Part shown: positions 1 through 9,832 of the stretch, piece by piece
Position numbering within the stretch: position 1 is the first letter of the stretch
Layout: each line of letters starts with the position of its first letter
DNA from: Gnetum montanum
Taxonomy: Eukaryota; Streptophyta; Gnetopsida; Gnetales; Gnetaceae
Assembly: GCA_015680685.1 (NCBI GenBank)
Contig: MNCI01010828.1
Location: 797,176-861,175 of the forward strand
Length of the DNA stretch: 64,000 bases
Direction: 5' to 3'
Made by a program: the position numbers and the translations under genes
The notes under the pieces: generated by a model
Told to the model about the DNA's origin: nothing
The model's input: only the letters and a program-made list of their open reading frames with translations
The model's database searches: none

Positions 1-147
1 AGTGTGATGACGTTGTTTTTGTTCATTCTTATAGGAAACTCCCACTTTAGGTTGTATACTCCAACCTTCATCGTCATATAGCTCATTGGTTCTCCAATGA
101 ACTTCCTCACTAAGTGTGGCGTTATTATCATCTTGTCGAAGAGACAT
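1..147 (-). CDS. gag: gag N-terminus of young Athila-like element (partial)
   Basis: An open frame of 49 codons starts with ATG at 147 and runs off the left edge without a stop. It begins MSLRQDDNNATLSEEVHW and is acidic and polar. It lies about 115 bp inside the primer binding site of the LTR at 284-1271, where gag should start. The gag starts of the two older sisters in this window (9689 and 50,489) also begin MS followed by a polar stretch, but both carry early stops. Gag forms the virus-like particle that packages the element RNA. The open frame and the well-preserved primer site suggest a recent insertion. The rest of the element lies outside the window, so intactness cannot be judged. 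Confidence 0.7.
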   Translation of the reverse strand, partial: MSLRQDDNNATLSEEVHWRTNELYDDEGWSIQPKVGVSYKNEQKQRHHT

Positions 148-261
148 TGTTGTGTGTGAATTTATGTGACTTTTTAATAATTATTATTTTCTTTCTAAGA
201 GATATATTGTTAAGTTCTTTACAACGACCTCGTATGATATAACTAATCTAGATAACTAGCA

Positions 262-282
262 CCATCCCCGGCAACGGTGCCA
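262..282 (-). other. Primer binding site of young element
   Basis: On the minus strand this reads TGGCACCGTTGCCGGGGA plus three bases, one base after the LTR end. It closely matches the tRNA-Asp-type primer site known from Athila and some Tat-lineage elements (TGGCGCCGTTGCCGGGGA). It fixes the LTR at 284-1271 as a 5' LTR and its strand as minus. Confidence 0.85.
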
Positions 283-1111
283 ATGATGAGTGGTGAGGTA
301 CCCCTACACTCAACCATACGAAACGAGCATCGCACGCGCAATCCGGTCGAACTCCGTAGATGGACTAGTTGTGGCATCTAGATAGTTAGCATTAGGTCGC
401 AGTTCACTGTCTTCCCATCTAGACTGGTTTTGCATATGTCACGTATGGTTTAGTCTAGATGAGATTTATGATGTGTTTCTAATTCTATTGCTACTCCTGA
501 AGGCAATGGAAAATAATATTTAACTAAACTAAACTAAGAGGAGAAGGGTAAGAAATCTAATCTAGCCTAAGTGCAACGAGCAACCGATTCCTTGATCAAC
601 CGTACACATCTTGGACTTCGTGCACGACTGCCACTGGGACTACCAAGCATAGGCCTAGGCACGCCATTGGGATTACCAAGCTCAAACCCCAAATACGCCA
701 CTGGGTTACCAAGTGTAGATCCCCCTAGCTACACCACTAGGCTACCAAGCAGTCACACTTCTAGGAGTTTAAGGGTGAGAAACTAATCGCGATGAATAAC
801 CGATTCCTTAACTAGCCGTACACACCCGTGGATGCTCATAGCTAAGTCGTACTCACACCGCACTATGAAAGCAATAAATAACATTAAATAAATGATAAAT
901 AAATAAACTAAGTGAATGCTGCAATGATGAAGTAATCTCGATCTTTATTGCCGGTCATGTGCGTGTCCAAGTACGGCACACTCGAATAAAGACACCCTAC
1001 AATTACGTTCACCACACTGCGAGTAGACACGGGAAAAAATCTAACTCTGGAGGGATCAAACTGCCAGAGCTTCGCTACTCTAAAACTAGGATCCCCAATA
1101 AGGGAGAGCCG

Positions 1112-1125
1112 CCTCTTATTTATAG
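1112..1125 (-). promoter_or_regulatory. LTR TATA box
   Basis: CTATAAATAAGAGG on the minus strand. The same 14 bases occur at 1463-1476 and 10,554-10,567 in the LTRs of element 1. It lies immediately downstream of the palindrome array, as expected for the U3/R promoter of an LTR. Confidence 0.75.
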
Positions 1126-1141
1126 ACATGGCGGCGGACTG

Positions 1142-1247
1142 CGATATCGCGTACGCGATATCGTAGGGAAGGATGTGATATCGTGTACGCAATATCGCGG
1201 GGGATGCGATGTCGCATCGGCTGCGATATCACGTACGCGATATCGCA
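1142..1247 (-). promoter_or_regulatory. U3 GATATC palindrome array
   Basis: Three pairs of GATATC-type boxes, 14 bp start to start: 1143/1157, 1177/1191 (second box AATATC) and 1225/1239, plus a lone GATGTC at 1208. The first pair is a perfect 22-bp palindrome at 1142-1163 containing GATATCGCGTACGCGATATC. The array sits directly upstream of the LTR TATA box, the usual place of retrotransposon enhancers. A role as a binding site for a dimeric factor is inference. Confidence 0.65.
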
Positions 1248-1271
1248 GCCTGTGCGAACCGCATCTCATCA

Positions 1272-1586
1272 GAAGGTTTATCACAAAGTTTGTCTTTATT
1301 TCTAAACACAAGGTGTGCTTAGGTACATAATGCTCAAATAAAGATCTGTTCGCTTTATGACTCCTACTGTGGGCACTCAGAAATAATTCTAACTATGAGA
1401 GGGAGAAACCGCAAGAGTTCAAGTAAGGGACTAAGAACTAATTGCCAAACCAAGTGTGCCCACCTCTTATTTATAGGCAATGAGATAGGTCCCAATATCA
1501 GATGTCTGATATCGCATGGCAGGATCCGATATCGTAGACATGATATCACAGCTCTAATATCGTGTACCCGATATCGTGGTTCATCA
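1272..1586 (-). mobile_element. 3' LTR of element 1 (U3/R part, interrupted)
   Basis: This stretch aligns with 10,365-10,663 of the 5' LTR of element 1, with roughly one difference per ten bases by eye, nearly all transitions. It starts on the minus strand with TGATGAA at 1586, directly after a polypurine tract. The alignment breaks at 1272, where the young LTR begins, so the remaining R/U5 portion must lie beyond the left edge. It keeps the TATA box at 1463-1476 and palindrome boxes at 1494, 1508, 1528, 1542, 1556 and 1570. That is one 14-bp unit more than the 5' LTR. Confidence 0.85.
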
Positions 1587-1598
1587 TACCCCCACAAC
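1587..1598 (-). other. Polypurine tract of element 1
   Basis: On the minus strand this reads GTTGTGGGGGTA directly before TGATGAA, the LTR start. The same arrangement is seen in element 2 at 39,232-39,243. It primes plus-strand DNA synthesis in LTR retrotransposons and defines 1272-1586 as a 3' LTR. Confidence 0.75.
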
Positions 1599-3477
1599 TG
1601 AATAAAAACTCATCCTCGATTTCTTTACAAAATGTTGGGAATGTATGGGATTATTGACTGAATGACAACTGATGATGACATGGGATGACAAACTTAGAGT
1701 TCCCAGGAAATAGATTGAAAAATATATTACAACATTGGTGTTCATGCCCATTGTGGTGAACATTGTACATATATGACATCTAGACCCTCATTCGACAACT
1801 TGGAGAGAGATAGAGAGAGAGAGAGAGAGAGAAAAAAAAATGAGGCACGTTGCTGCCAATGTCGAAACTATGCACACCATTGTTCATCCATAGCTACATG
1901 TCCAAACTTGTTCCTTGTGTCAATGCTCTAGCTCTAGTCCATCCTCAATGCTCCCTCTTATCCTAGTCCATTGTTCGTGTAATCGCCATCTGTACACACA
2001 ACACACTCACGGATTAGCAAGGGTAGATAAAACCTAATGTAGGTGATACCTTTACTCAATATAAAGCACATTGGCTAGGTTGTGGGTATGGCAGATACTG
2101 GGTGAGAGGTTTATGACTAATAACTACCCAAGGTGTAGGGGTAAGATAATTATGGAATGGAAAAATTTGTGACAGGGCCCCCATGACTAGGAGCAAACCT
2201 CCAGTAGCAATAGGGTGGAAAACTTTTAAAGAACAAGAAGGATATGAGAAACAACAATGGTGAAGCCAATAAAATGATAGAAAAAATGGATTCCATTGAT
2301 GGGGTAAATAAGAAATAGTTGATTACAAGAAATTTTGAAGAAAAAGAGCTTAACAATTGCACCAAAAACGAATGCCAATGGGTCCTCCCCAAAGCAGGCT
2401 CATGCCTTGAATGCCCTGAAAAACCTACAAACCAAAGAGTCCATAGGCTCTTGGAATGACATATGGAAAAAATGGTTAAAAACTTACCCAAAATTGTTTT
2501 ACCAAAGACTAATAATGCATCAACCAAGATATAGTCTCATCGTAAAACTGGCAATGAGGTGGAATGTGGAAAGCAATACGGAAAGAGCAGAGAGAATGGG
2601 ATGAAGTCCTAAAATTACGGTAGTGTAAAGTCCCTTATGTAATATGTGGTTAAGGTGACTTAATAAAATTCTATCCAAATCCAAATTTAACTATCCACAT
2701 CCAGTGACCTCGCATCAACACACTTGACCAACCCATCCTCCTGAAGTAACAAGAATGCATCCACAGAGCCACCACCATCCCAACAAGAGAAGAAGTAAGA
2801 AGTGAGAAAGGGCCTTAGTTAGAGGGAACCTTCAAGCATGGATAACATGTCTTTCTAGTGCCATAACTAGTGTTGGTAGCCCATGTTTCTTTATTATGTC
2901 TAAGGGATGTGCTTTGAATTCTCACCAGTTTTTTTTTTTTTGAATGTGAGAACCACACCATGCATAGACTTATTTGATTTAGTCATCTCCCTGAGATTTG
3001 GTCAAGAGTGGGATGGCAAAAAAACCTATGAAAAACATTCAAGTACCCAAGAGAATAGCTAGCACCAATGCGTCAAATCTCCTTGAGGTCACATCCTTTT
3101 CCATTCATTTGAATCTTTCCTTGGTTCGAAGAGTACTAAGGCACCAATTCATTAATAAGTTTTCTTAGAAAAGGGACAATACATTTCCAAAACAAGGGAG
3201 ACCATAGAGTTGCATGGATAATTGGGTGATGTGGACTCATTGCGTATTTTATCAAAAGAAACTATATCTTAGCATCAACACTGAAAGTCAAAGGTAAAAA
3301 TCAAACATTAGCAATCAACACTTATTATAATGTAACCCACCATCGTGAACACTTATTATGTGACAAATAAGAATAAATCAAATAAAGAAATAGTAAAAAT
3401 ATTAATGATGGTGTAAAACAAAAATAAGTAAAGATAAAAAAATGTGTAAAAGCAAAGGAACTGAGAGCTTAGAATGG
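1599..3477. other. Noncoding region between integrase and 3' LTR of element 1
   Basis: The first 200 bp and 2,150-3,470 align with 39,244-39,430 and about 42,550-44,340 of element 2, so the region belongs to the element. A GA microsatellite lies at about 1,801-1,837 and a T run near 2,930. Plus-strand frames at 2,164-2,604 might be a decayed antisense reading frame, but no domain is recognised. The extra coding region of element 2 has no counterpart here. Confidence 0.5.
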
Positions 3478-4900
3478 TTAGCATTGGTGGCCATCTCCCC
3501 CACGACTAAGTTGGAAGGAGGAGATCCAAAATAATGAGCAAGGTTGTCCACCAACAGAGGTAGTATTAGTACTAGCTATTTTAGGCTCATGGAAGGATTT
3601 GGTTTGCTGGATATTGATCAATAACTTCTTATTTGGGCTTTTAGGTTTGTAGATCATGATGGCCCTTGAAGGAAAGGTTTCATGAATCATATAAGGTCCT
3701 TCCCACAGTGTTTGAAATTTAGTTCATTGAGGTACATGTGTGGGATTCTAATAAAGAACCTTATCTCCCGGTTGGTATTTGAGCTTCCTAATCCTTAGGT
3801 CATGATGTTGTTTGTTAAAGGCCTTGTGTAGTTTGTTAGGTGACAGGGCAGCTAATCGGTTTTCATCTAGCAAGTTAAGGTTCATTAGTAGTTCTTTTTG
3901 TGCTAGATTCAGGTCAAGGTTAAGGTCACATGCTATGGATAGTGTACAGAACTCCACTTGAATAGGAAGTGTCAGAAGTTTACCGTACACTAACTCATAG
4001 GGAGAGTAGCCTATAGGGAGTTTCCATGTAAAGTGGTATTCCCAGAGAGCATCGTTCAATTTGGTGCTCTAGTCTCACCTATACTTGATAATGGTTCATG
4101 TCAATATTTTTTTGATCTCCCTATTGGTGACCTTGGCTTGACCATTTTCTGGAGGATGATATGGTGCAGTCAATTTTTGCTCAACTCCTAAGAATTGCAT
4201 TAACTTTTGAAAAGTTGAACCTGTAAAGTGTGTACCATTGTCAGAAATAAGTGCATGAGGCACCCCCAACCTATTTAAGATTTTTTGTTAAACAAATCAT
4301 GCAGCGATAGATGATGTACAGTCCATCACATTGGCTACTTCTGCCCACTTGGTAAAATAATCAACAACGACAACAATGTAGGCTTTTCCATTGGACATCA
4401 ATGTAATAGGCCCCATAAAATCAATTCCCCATATGTCAAAGGGTTTTGAAGGTTAAATCCATTATTGCAGACCCTCCATTCTAGTGGTCATTCCCCCATC
4501 ACATTGGTAGTGCTCACAAGATTAAATGAAATGATAAGCATCTCAGAACAATGTAGGTCAATAATATCCTACAAGTAAGATTTTTATGGTTGTTCATCTC
4601 CCTGTGTAATGACCCCCACAAGGGCCCTCATGATCGTCTTGGAGAACTCACAATTGATCTACATCGGGAACATACCATCGTACTAAGCCATCAAGACATA
4701 TCTTATAAAGGTGTCCGTTGATTTCCATGAAATATTTGGCTTAGTGAAGAAACTTTTGTTTCTTTTTAATGTCTAATCCCTGTGGTGTCTCTTATGTAAG
4801 CAGATAAGTGAGAATGCTACTATACTAATTTGTATCAGTGGGTAAGTGATTGTTTATCACACTTGCAAAGAGGAGTTCATCAGGGAAACAGTTAGAAATT
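3478..4900 (-). pseudogene. Integrase of element 1 (broken)
   Basis: Integrase inserts the cDNA copy into the host genome. Reading the minus strand in pieces gives the zinc-binding segment near 4,600-4,700, the catalytic core at about 4,080-4,500, and a clear C-terminal region. The clearest stretch (3,748-4,059) contains ALWEYHFTWKLPIGYSPYEL and LVYGK, matching the ALWAYRTA...PF.LVYGK region of Athila-type integrases. At 3,660-3,720 a GPY-type motif (EGPY.IHETFPS) follows, which is typical of Ty3/gypsy integrases. Several stops and frame changes are present, so the protein cannot be made. The same pieces occur at 44,340-45,540 in element 2. Confidence 0.8.
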
Positions 4901-5016
4901 GGATATTCATCCTCTTTGTTGACCCATTACAACTAAGATAAATGATCAGCAACAACATTCTCGATGCCTTTACGATCAATCATCATAAGATCGAACTCTT
5001 GTAAGATCATGAGTCA

Positions 5017-5283
5017 TCATATGATGCAAGGTCTCATCGTTGGTTTATTCATTAGGAAGCGAATTGAACTATGATATGTATGTACAAATAGCTTATAGCC
5101 CAATACATAGTGCCTAAATTTTTCTACTGCAAACACCACAGCCATTAGCTCTTTTTTTGTTGTGGTGTAATTGAGTTTTGCACTAGCGATACTTTGACTT
5201 GCACAGTGGATGTAATAGGGATGTTTTTGGTCATCTAATTGTGTAAGTACAGCTCCTAAGGTAAAGTTGGATGCGTCAATCAT
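5017..5283 (-). pseudogene. RNase H of element 1 (fragment)
   Basis: This 88-codon frame begins MIDASNFTLGAVLTQ, the DAS...GAVL start of gypsy RNase H. It continues with LNYTTTKKELMAVVFAVEKF and RHYVLGYKLFVHTYHSS, where the family has FRSYLVG...VYTDHAAL. The Asp of the TDH motif is replaced by Tyr (THYHS region reads HTYHSS), so a catalytic residue appears lost. The domain degrades the RNA strand during reverse transcription. It follows RT in the normal order. Confidence 0.8.
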
Positions 5284-5619
5284 TATGTGGAATGGTTTGG
5301 ACCAGTCAGGAGCTTGTAGAATAGGCGTCTCTAGAAGCTTCTATTTTAAGGTTTGGAAGGCTAGCTCGCATTCCTTGGTCCATTCAAAAGGTACATCCTT
5401 CTTTGTTAGTTCTACCAAAGGTTTTTCAATCCTTGAAAAGTTCTTAATGAAGTGTCTATAATAGCTAGTATGTCCAAGGAATGATCATATGTCTTTTATA
5501 GTTTCAGGTTGCCGAGTGATTTCTTGGATGACCTTAATCTTTTCAAGATCTACTTCTATCCCTATTTGTGAAATCTTGTGCCCTAATACAATGCTTTCTT
5601 AGACCATTAAATGGCTTTT

Positions 5620-6554
5620 TTACCAATTAATCCTTAAGTTGGTTTCTACACATTGTTTCAGTACTTTCTCAAATCGGTCCAATGCTTGTTCAAAGTCCAC
5701 TCCATAGGCAAAGAAATCATCCATAAAGACCTCAACACCTTCACACCATTTCCTATTTGCTGTTGAAAGATACTTAGAACCAAATGTTGAAACGTTATTG
5801 GGGCATTGCACAAGCCAAACGACATTTGCTTATATGCAAATGTCCCCCAAGGACTTGTGAACATAGTCTTGGCTTGGTCTTCTAGTGATATTTGAATTTG
5901 ATTATATCCACTGTAGCCATCCAGAAAACTATAGTAGCAATGCCCTGCAATGGTATTTAAGACTTGGTCTACGAATGGCAATGGGAAGTGGTCTTTAAAT
6001 GTTGCCATGTTTAGTAGCCTAAAGTCTATACACACCCTTCATTTACCTCCCTTTTTGGGCACAATGACTAATGGACTAACCCATTCACTATTAGCAATGG
6101 GATAGATGAACCCAACTTTTAGAAGTTGTTCAATTTCTTCTTTAACCACTTGCTTAATCTTTGGGTTTAGTTGCCTCTGCGGTTGTTGTCGAGGTTTCAT
6201 GGAGGGGTCAATGTAAATTCTATGTTGGCATATCCTAGGATCTATTCCGGTTAATTCGAGATATGACCAAGAAAATGCTTTTAACCATTTGTTTACCATT
6301 TTCAACAGTCTTTCTTTTTGTTGAGAAGCAAGCTTAGTGTTAATGACTATCGACTTTCCATTTTTGAGAAATGTATACTCCATACTAGTGGGCAAAAATT
6401 TTAACTCAAGGGGATTTTTCTTGAACTCGTTGAGGATTTCCAACTTTCCCCAGTTGATATTTTTGATGTTAGGACTTGGAAGTTGGCGATGGACTTGATC
6501 TAATGTATCTATGCTATCGATGTAGGTGTAAGTCAAGCTCTTAGTTGGTTCCAT
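5620..6554 (-). pseudogene. Reverse transcriptase of element 1 (frameshifted)
   Basis: RT copies the element RNA into DNA. On the minus strand, 6039-6554 carries the N-terminal part (FSWSYLELTGIDPRICQHRI, then VGFIYPIANSEWVSPLVIVP). Next, 5658-6035 carries the palm (DGYSGYNQI, KQMSFGLCNAPITFQ). Then 5620-5811 in another frame carries VFMDDFFAYG, the YxDD-type active site, with its two Asp codons at 5716-5721. One stop separates the first two parts and a frameshift lies between 5658 and 5811. Wording and order match Athila-type RT. The active site residues survive, but the frame does not. Confidence 0.85.
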
Positions 6555-6704
6555 GCATATAGTTGAATTGTTCTATTGGTCAGCTATCAGCCACTAGGTG
6601 CCTTCCTGTCTTGTGGCTGCTGCATAGAGGCATCTTTGTATATTAGTTATTTGTGCACACTGGTTGCATGCAGGCAATGTTAAACATTGTACAAACCATG
6701 ACTT

Positions 6705-7140
6705 CTACACACAATTACATCCTATTTCACTATATGCAATGCATGGAACTTTCTTCTTCTCGATCTCCCCAAATGTATTTTCCTCAGATATTTCTAGGGA
6801 AAGATCACATATTCCTAGGCGTGTGTCAATTGTGATTAGCCATGCTTTTTCCATTATGATTGGGAAGTCCCCCTTATAGTTGTTGACTTGAATCACTAGG
6901 AAATTGGCTGGATACAACCACCCATAAACAATGATGACAATGTCCTCCATTAGTCCTAATGGGATAGTGATGAACTAGTTGACCAACTCTAAATGTAGGT
7001 TACTCTTTTTTAATGGAGGTAGGTTCCAAGCTTTGTACATTTCTTGAGAGATTAAGTTAACACCAGAACTTGAATCCAAAAGAGCCTTGCAAGGTTCATT
7101 CCCAATGATTTGAAAATATATAAGAGTATTTCTAGGATCA
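6705..7140 (-). pseudogene. Protease of element 1 (active site altered)
   Basis: The aspartic protease cuts Gag-Pol. The region reads CKALLDSSSGVNLISQEMYK at about 7,030-7,095, then AWNLPPLKKSNLHLELVN. After a stop, 6705-6950 gives MEDIVIIVYGWLYPANFLVI and later the GDFPIIMEKAWL flap-end region. Athila proteases have LxDxGSSVNLMP and ILGRPFLAT at these places. The catalytic Asp is kept but the Gly of D-[ST]-G is Ser, which should inactivate it. Element 2 carries the same domain at 47,640-47,950. Confidence 0.75.
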
Positions 7141-7429
7141 GAGCATTTCCTAGGAAGGCGACTAGCTTTAATCCAATCGGTAATTGCATGAGTCAACATA
7201 ACCGTATGTGTTAAGTGTAGTCTTTGATTCGAAGGAAGCTTCAAAGATTCGAATGGTGGTGAGGTGTTTGGAGAATTTGCTGCTTGTGGTTGTAAGGACT
7301 TAGTTGGACTATTGGTTCTAAAGAAAGGTCTCTTCTTTATGTGGTTGTTTGAACCAATAGTAGGTTGGGGGTCGACAGCCCTTTTCGCATTATGTTGTTG
7401 CGACAGGACAGGGATCTCACCCTGCATAG

Positions 7430-9689
7430 CTAGAGTAGGTGGTAATGGGGCTAAGGCTGGAAGAGGTGCAATCGGATGAGAAGGATAGTATATTTGTAAA
7501 ACCTCTCCTCTAGAGAATGAGTTCTATAGTACTCATGGGTTTGGTGATGACACTAAGGAGTAATGTGACTAGTAGAGTCATGTAGAAAGATTGGCTGCTG
7601 CACGTAGTATTTATACAAGTCAGGTTGATAGTAAGGGTACTATTGACGTTCTAGTGGCATTCCCCATGATTGTGGGTGTTGCCACTATTGATGTTGTTTA
7701 TGTGGTTGTGGTGGAGTTCCACTGGGATAATACATTAAGGATTTGTGGAACTATCTTGGGCTACCTTGAGGATAAGATAACCTTTGGGGTGTTTGCTATC
7801 TGTTTAATCATGGGTTTAGTGCATACACCCCAGACTCTTATAGATGTGAGATTAATGGGCAACATCCCTTAGGATGGTCATATTGACATATCTCACATTC
7901 ACCATCATTGTCTGTATCTGAATCCACAACCTCTTCAACAATGCCAACTTTGCCCTTACCTTTGTTACGTGCATATTCAGTTTCTTTCTATTTTCTCCTT
8001 TCTTGGTCACTACTTGGTTCCCTAAACTCCTCTACTATTTTGAGAATGGTTTGAAATCTATTATCTAGGGAGTCCCATATTTGGTCCACCTTTGCCGATA
8101 CTTCTGATACTAGTTTTTGAATGGACAAGGTTTTCCTATTCACCATCTCTTCAAGTGGTGAGAAAAGGATCTCTATTGTATTCCTCCACACACTCTCTTT
8201 CCCTTAACTCACCTTCCTCCTTGACAACTTGCTCCAACAATCTTTGTACTTGATGGGCTCTAAGCTTAGATAGTCTTCCTTGGGCATAAGTCCCAAGGGT
8301 TTTTTGTGTTTTGTGCCCAATTCCATCTATGAGATGATGTAGTTGTTCCATCTACGAGTAACCATGGCTATGGAAATGATGTAATAATGCATAATATCGG
8401 CCCATGGTGGCATCCAAGGGTTCATGTCCTCCTTGTTTCCATCCTTGGATTTTCTTTCATAGGTTGGACACTTAGGAGTATGTTTGATACTTATCATTAA
8501 ATAGTTCTAACATGGTACTCCATTGGCGAATGGACTCTGGTTCTAAGGACTGGTACCAACTTTCCGCTTTCTTGATCAATGTCCGTGGAAAAAACTTGAG
8601 TTTTTGCTACTCATTTTCTATGTTTTTTAAGGCACATGCATCATGAAATTCTTGCAAATGATTTTGAGGATCAGTGTTGTATCCCCCTTCAAATCATGGG
8701 ATATTGTTCATGTCCAATCTTTTGATCCTACTATCTTTTTGCTGCCTTGTTGGGATTCTAACAGCCTCAATTATATCTAACATACTTTGGGTAGCAAGTA
8801 GGGGTTCATCATGATCGTATTCTCTATGACATCTATGATGCCTATGTTGTTTCCTACTCTCCCTCCTTTCACGGTTTGTTTCTCTAGAATTCCCTCATCC
8901 CCTTTATCCATTGTTTTGTCTATTATTCCTGTTTCTCCTACCATTATCCTCAGGTTCTTTCCCTCTAGAACTGCATTCTGATCCTGAAGGAGAGGGGGAA
9001 GGAGATGATGGAGGTAAAGAGGGAGGAGGACCATCACCATGATGGTGCCTACTTCTTTCTCTTTAGTGGTCATAGCCTTGATTGCAATTACGATCAAAAT
9101 GTCCATCTTCATCATGTGCTCGTGTTCCTTTTTCGAACCCTTTATGTCTGTTAGTACCTAAATTTGGGTTATGGATAGTTGAGTGAACATTCCGATACAC
9201 AACCCCTTGACCAAAGTCAACAGGAGGAACATCATTGTGTGGAAGACCTCCTGAGGCAGGTTCACCACCCTCATTTTCACCTATGAAATATGGGACATCC
9301 AATGACCACTTCCCCTTCATAGATTTATGATGTCTCTCCTATTGTAATTCCCTTTGACGTTGTGCCTCCATGGGTCGATACTCTTTCGAGTTGTGTTCAT
9401 GCACAACATACTCTACCTATAAGTGTTGCATACCAATTTGTGTATTAGCACGAAGAAGCATGCTTGGGACTAAACGATCGAGAGGTAACATTGTGTTACC
9501 TTCTAAATCATGCCAATGTAGTTATTCATCCTAGTGAAGGATAAAGGTAAAGTTTGGTATATACTCATTGGGATGAACGTATACAACACAAAACTATTGG
9601 GGCACTGGTAGGTCATCATGTGTACTACACTGATTATTTGTTGTGTCAAACCTAGGTGGTGAAACACTCTCATAAGAAGAAGGAGACAT
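7430..9689 (-). pseudogene. gag: gag of element 1 (degenerate)
   Basis: The likely start is ATG at 9689 (MSPSSYESVSPPRF), followed within 35 codons by a stop. Further along the minus strand come a charged Asn/Gly-rich stretch (9063-9320), a retrotransposon gag domain at about 8,460-8,760 (F.G.Y...LQ.FHDAC pattern, W-Y-Q-S-L core) and a heptad-rich, likely coiled-coil segment at 7,988-8,191 (SIQKLVSEVSAKVDQIWDSL). Gag builds the particle. Frames shift several times. The same layout is found at 48,200-50,489 in element 2. Confidence 0.75.
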
Positions 9690-9811
9690 GATTAATTCTT
9701 TAGTGTGCAACACTTTTCTCTTCTATTCTAATCATTTTAAAATAACCAACCCTAAGCGTTCATTCCAATGATGGAAAGATTCCTGAGTTCTAATTAGCGC
9801 ACAAACAACAA

Positions 9812-9831
9812 AGTTCCTAGTAATAGTGCTA
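9812..9831 (-). other. Decayed primer binding site of element 1
   Basis: The minus strand reads TAGCACTATTACTAGGAAC. It aligns base for base with the good site at 262-282, with changes mostly of the C-to-T/G-to-A type. It marks the inner end of the 5' LTR. Confidence 0.6.
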
Positions 9832-9832
9832 A

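Larger units (their letters stand above)
284..1271 (-). mobile_element. 5' LTR of young Athila-like element
   Basis: A 988-bp LTR with a 7-bp terminal inverted repeat: on the minus strand it starts TGATGAG at 1271 and ends CTCATCA at 284. A TATA box (CTATAAATAAGAGG) lies at 1112-1125. Upstream of it, 1142-1247 holds an array of GATATC palindromes. AATAAA occurs on the minus strand near 940-950. Downstream, four tandem copies of a 33-36 bp unit (GCCAYTGGG...TACCAAG) start at 630, 663, 697 and 733. CpG sites are well preserved compared with the sister LTRs, which fits a younger age. It is inserted, in the same orientation, into the 3' LTR of element 1. The adjoining 1272-1276 (GAAGG) would be one copy of a 5-bp target duplication whose partner is off-window. 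Confidence 0.85.

Noticed and set aside
1142-1575. CRISPR-like array from regularly spaced GATATC repeats
   Set aside because: Units are short palindromes at 14-20 bp steps inside plant LTR promoters; no spacers, no cas genes, and a eukaryotic context.
571-1601. Several overlapping frames on both strands within the left LTRs (for example 959-1330 plus, 1364-1597 minus)
   Set aside because: They arise from the repeated GATATCG and ACCAAG units inside LTRs and have no similarity or start context of a gene.
2150-2527. 125-codon minus-strand frame
   Set aside because: Low-complexity hydrophobic translation in the noncoding part of element 1; its counterpart in element 2 is not open.
6653-7872. 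Plus-strand frames of 60-93 codons
   Set aside because: Antisense shadows of the protease and gag of element 1.
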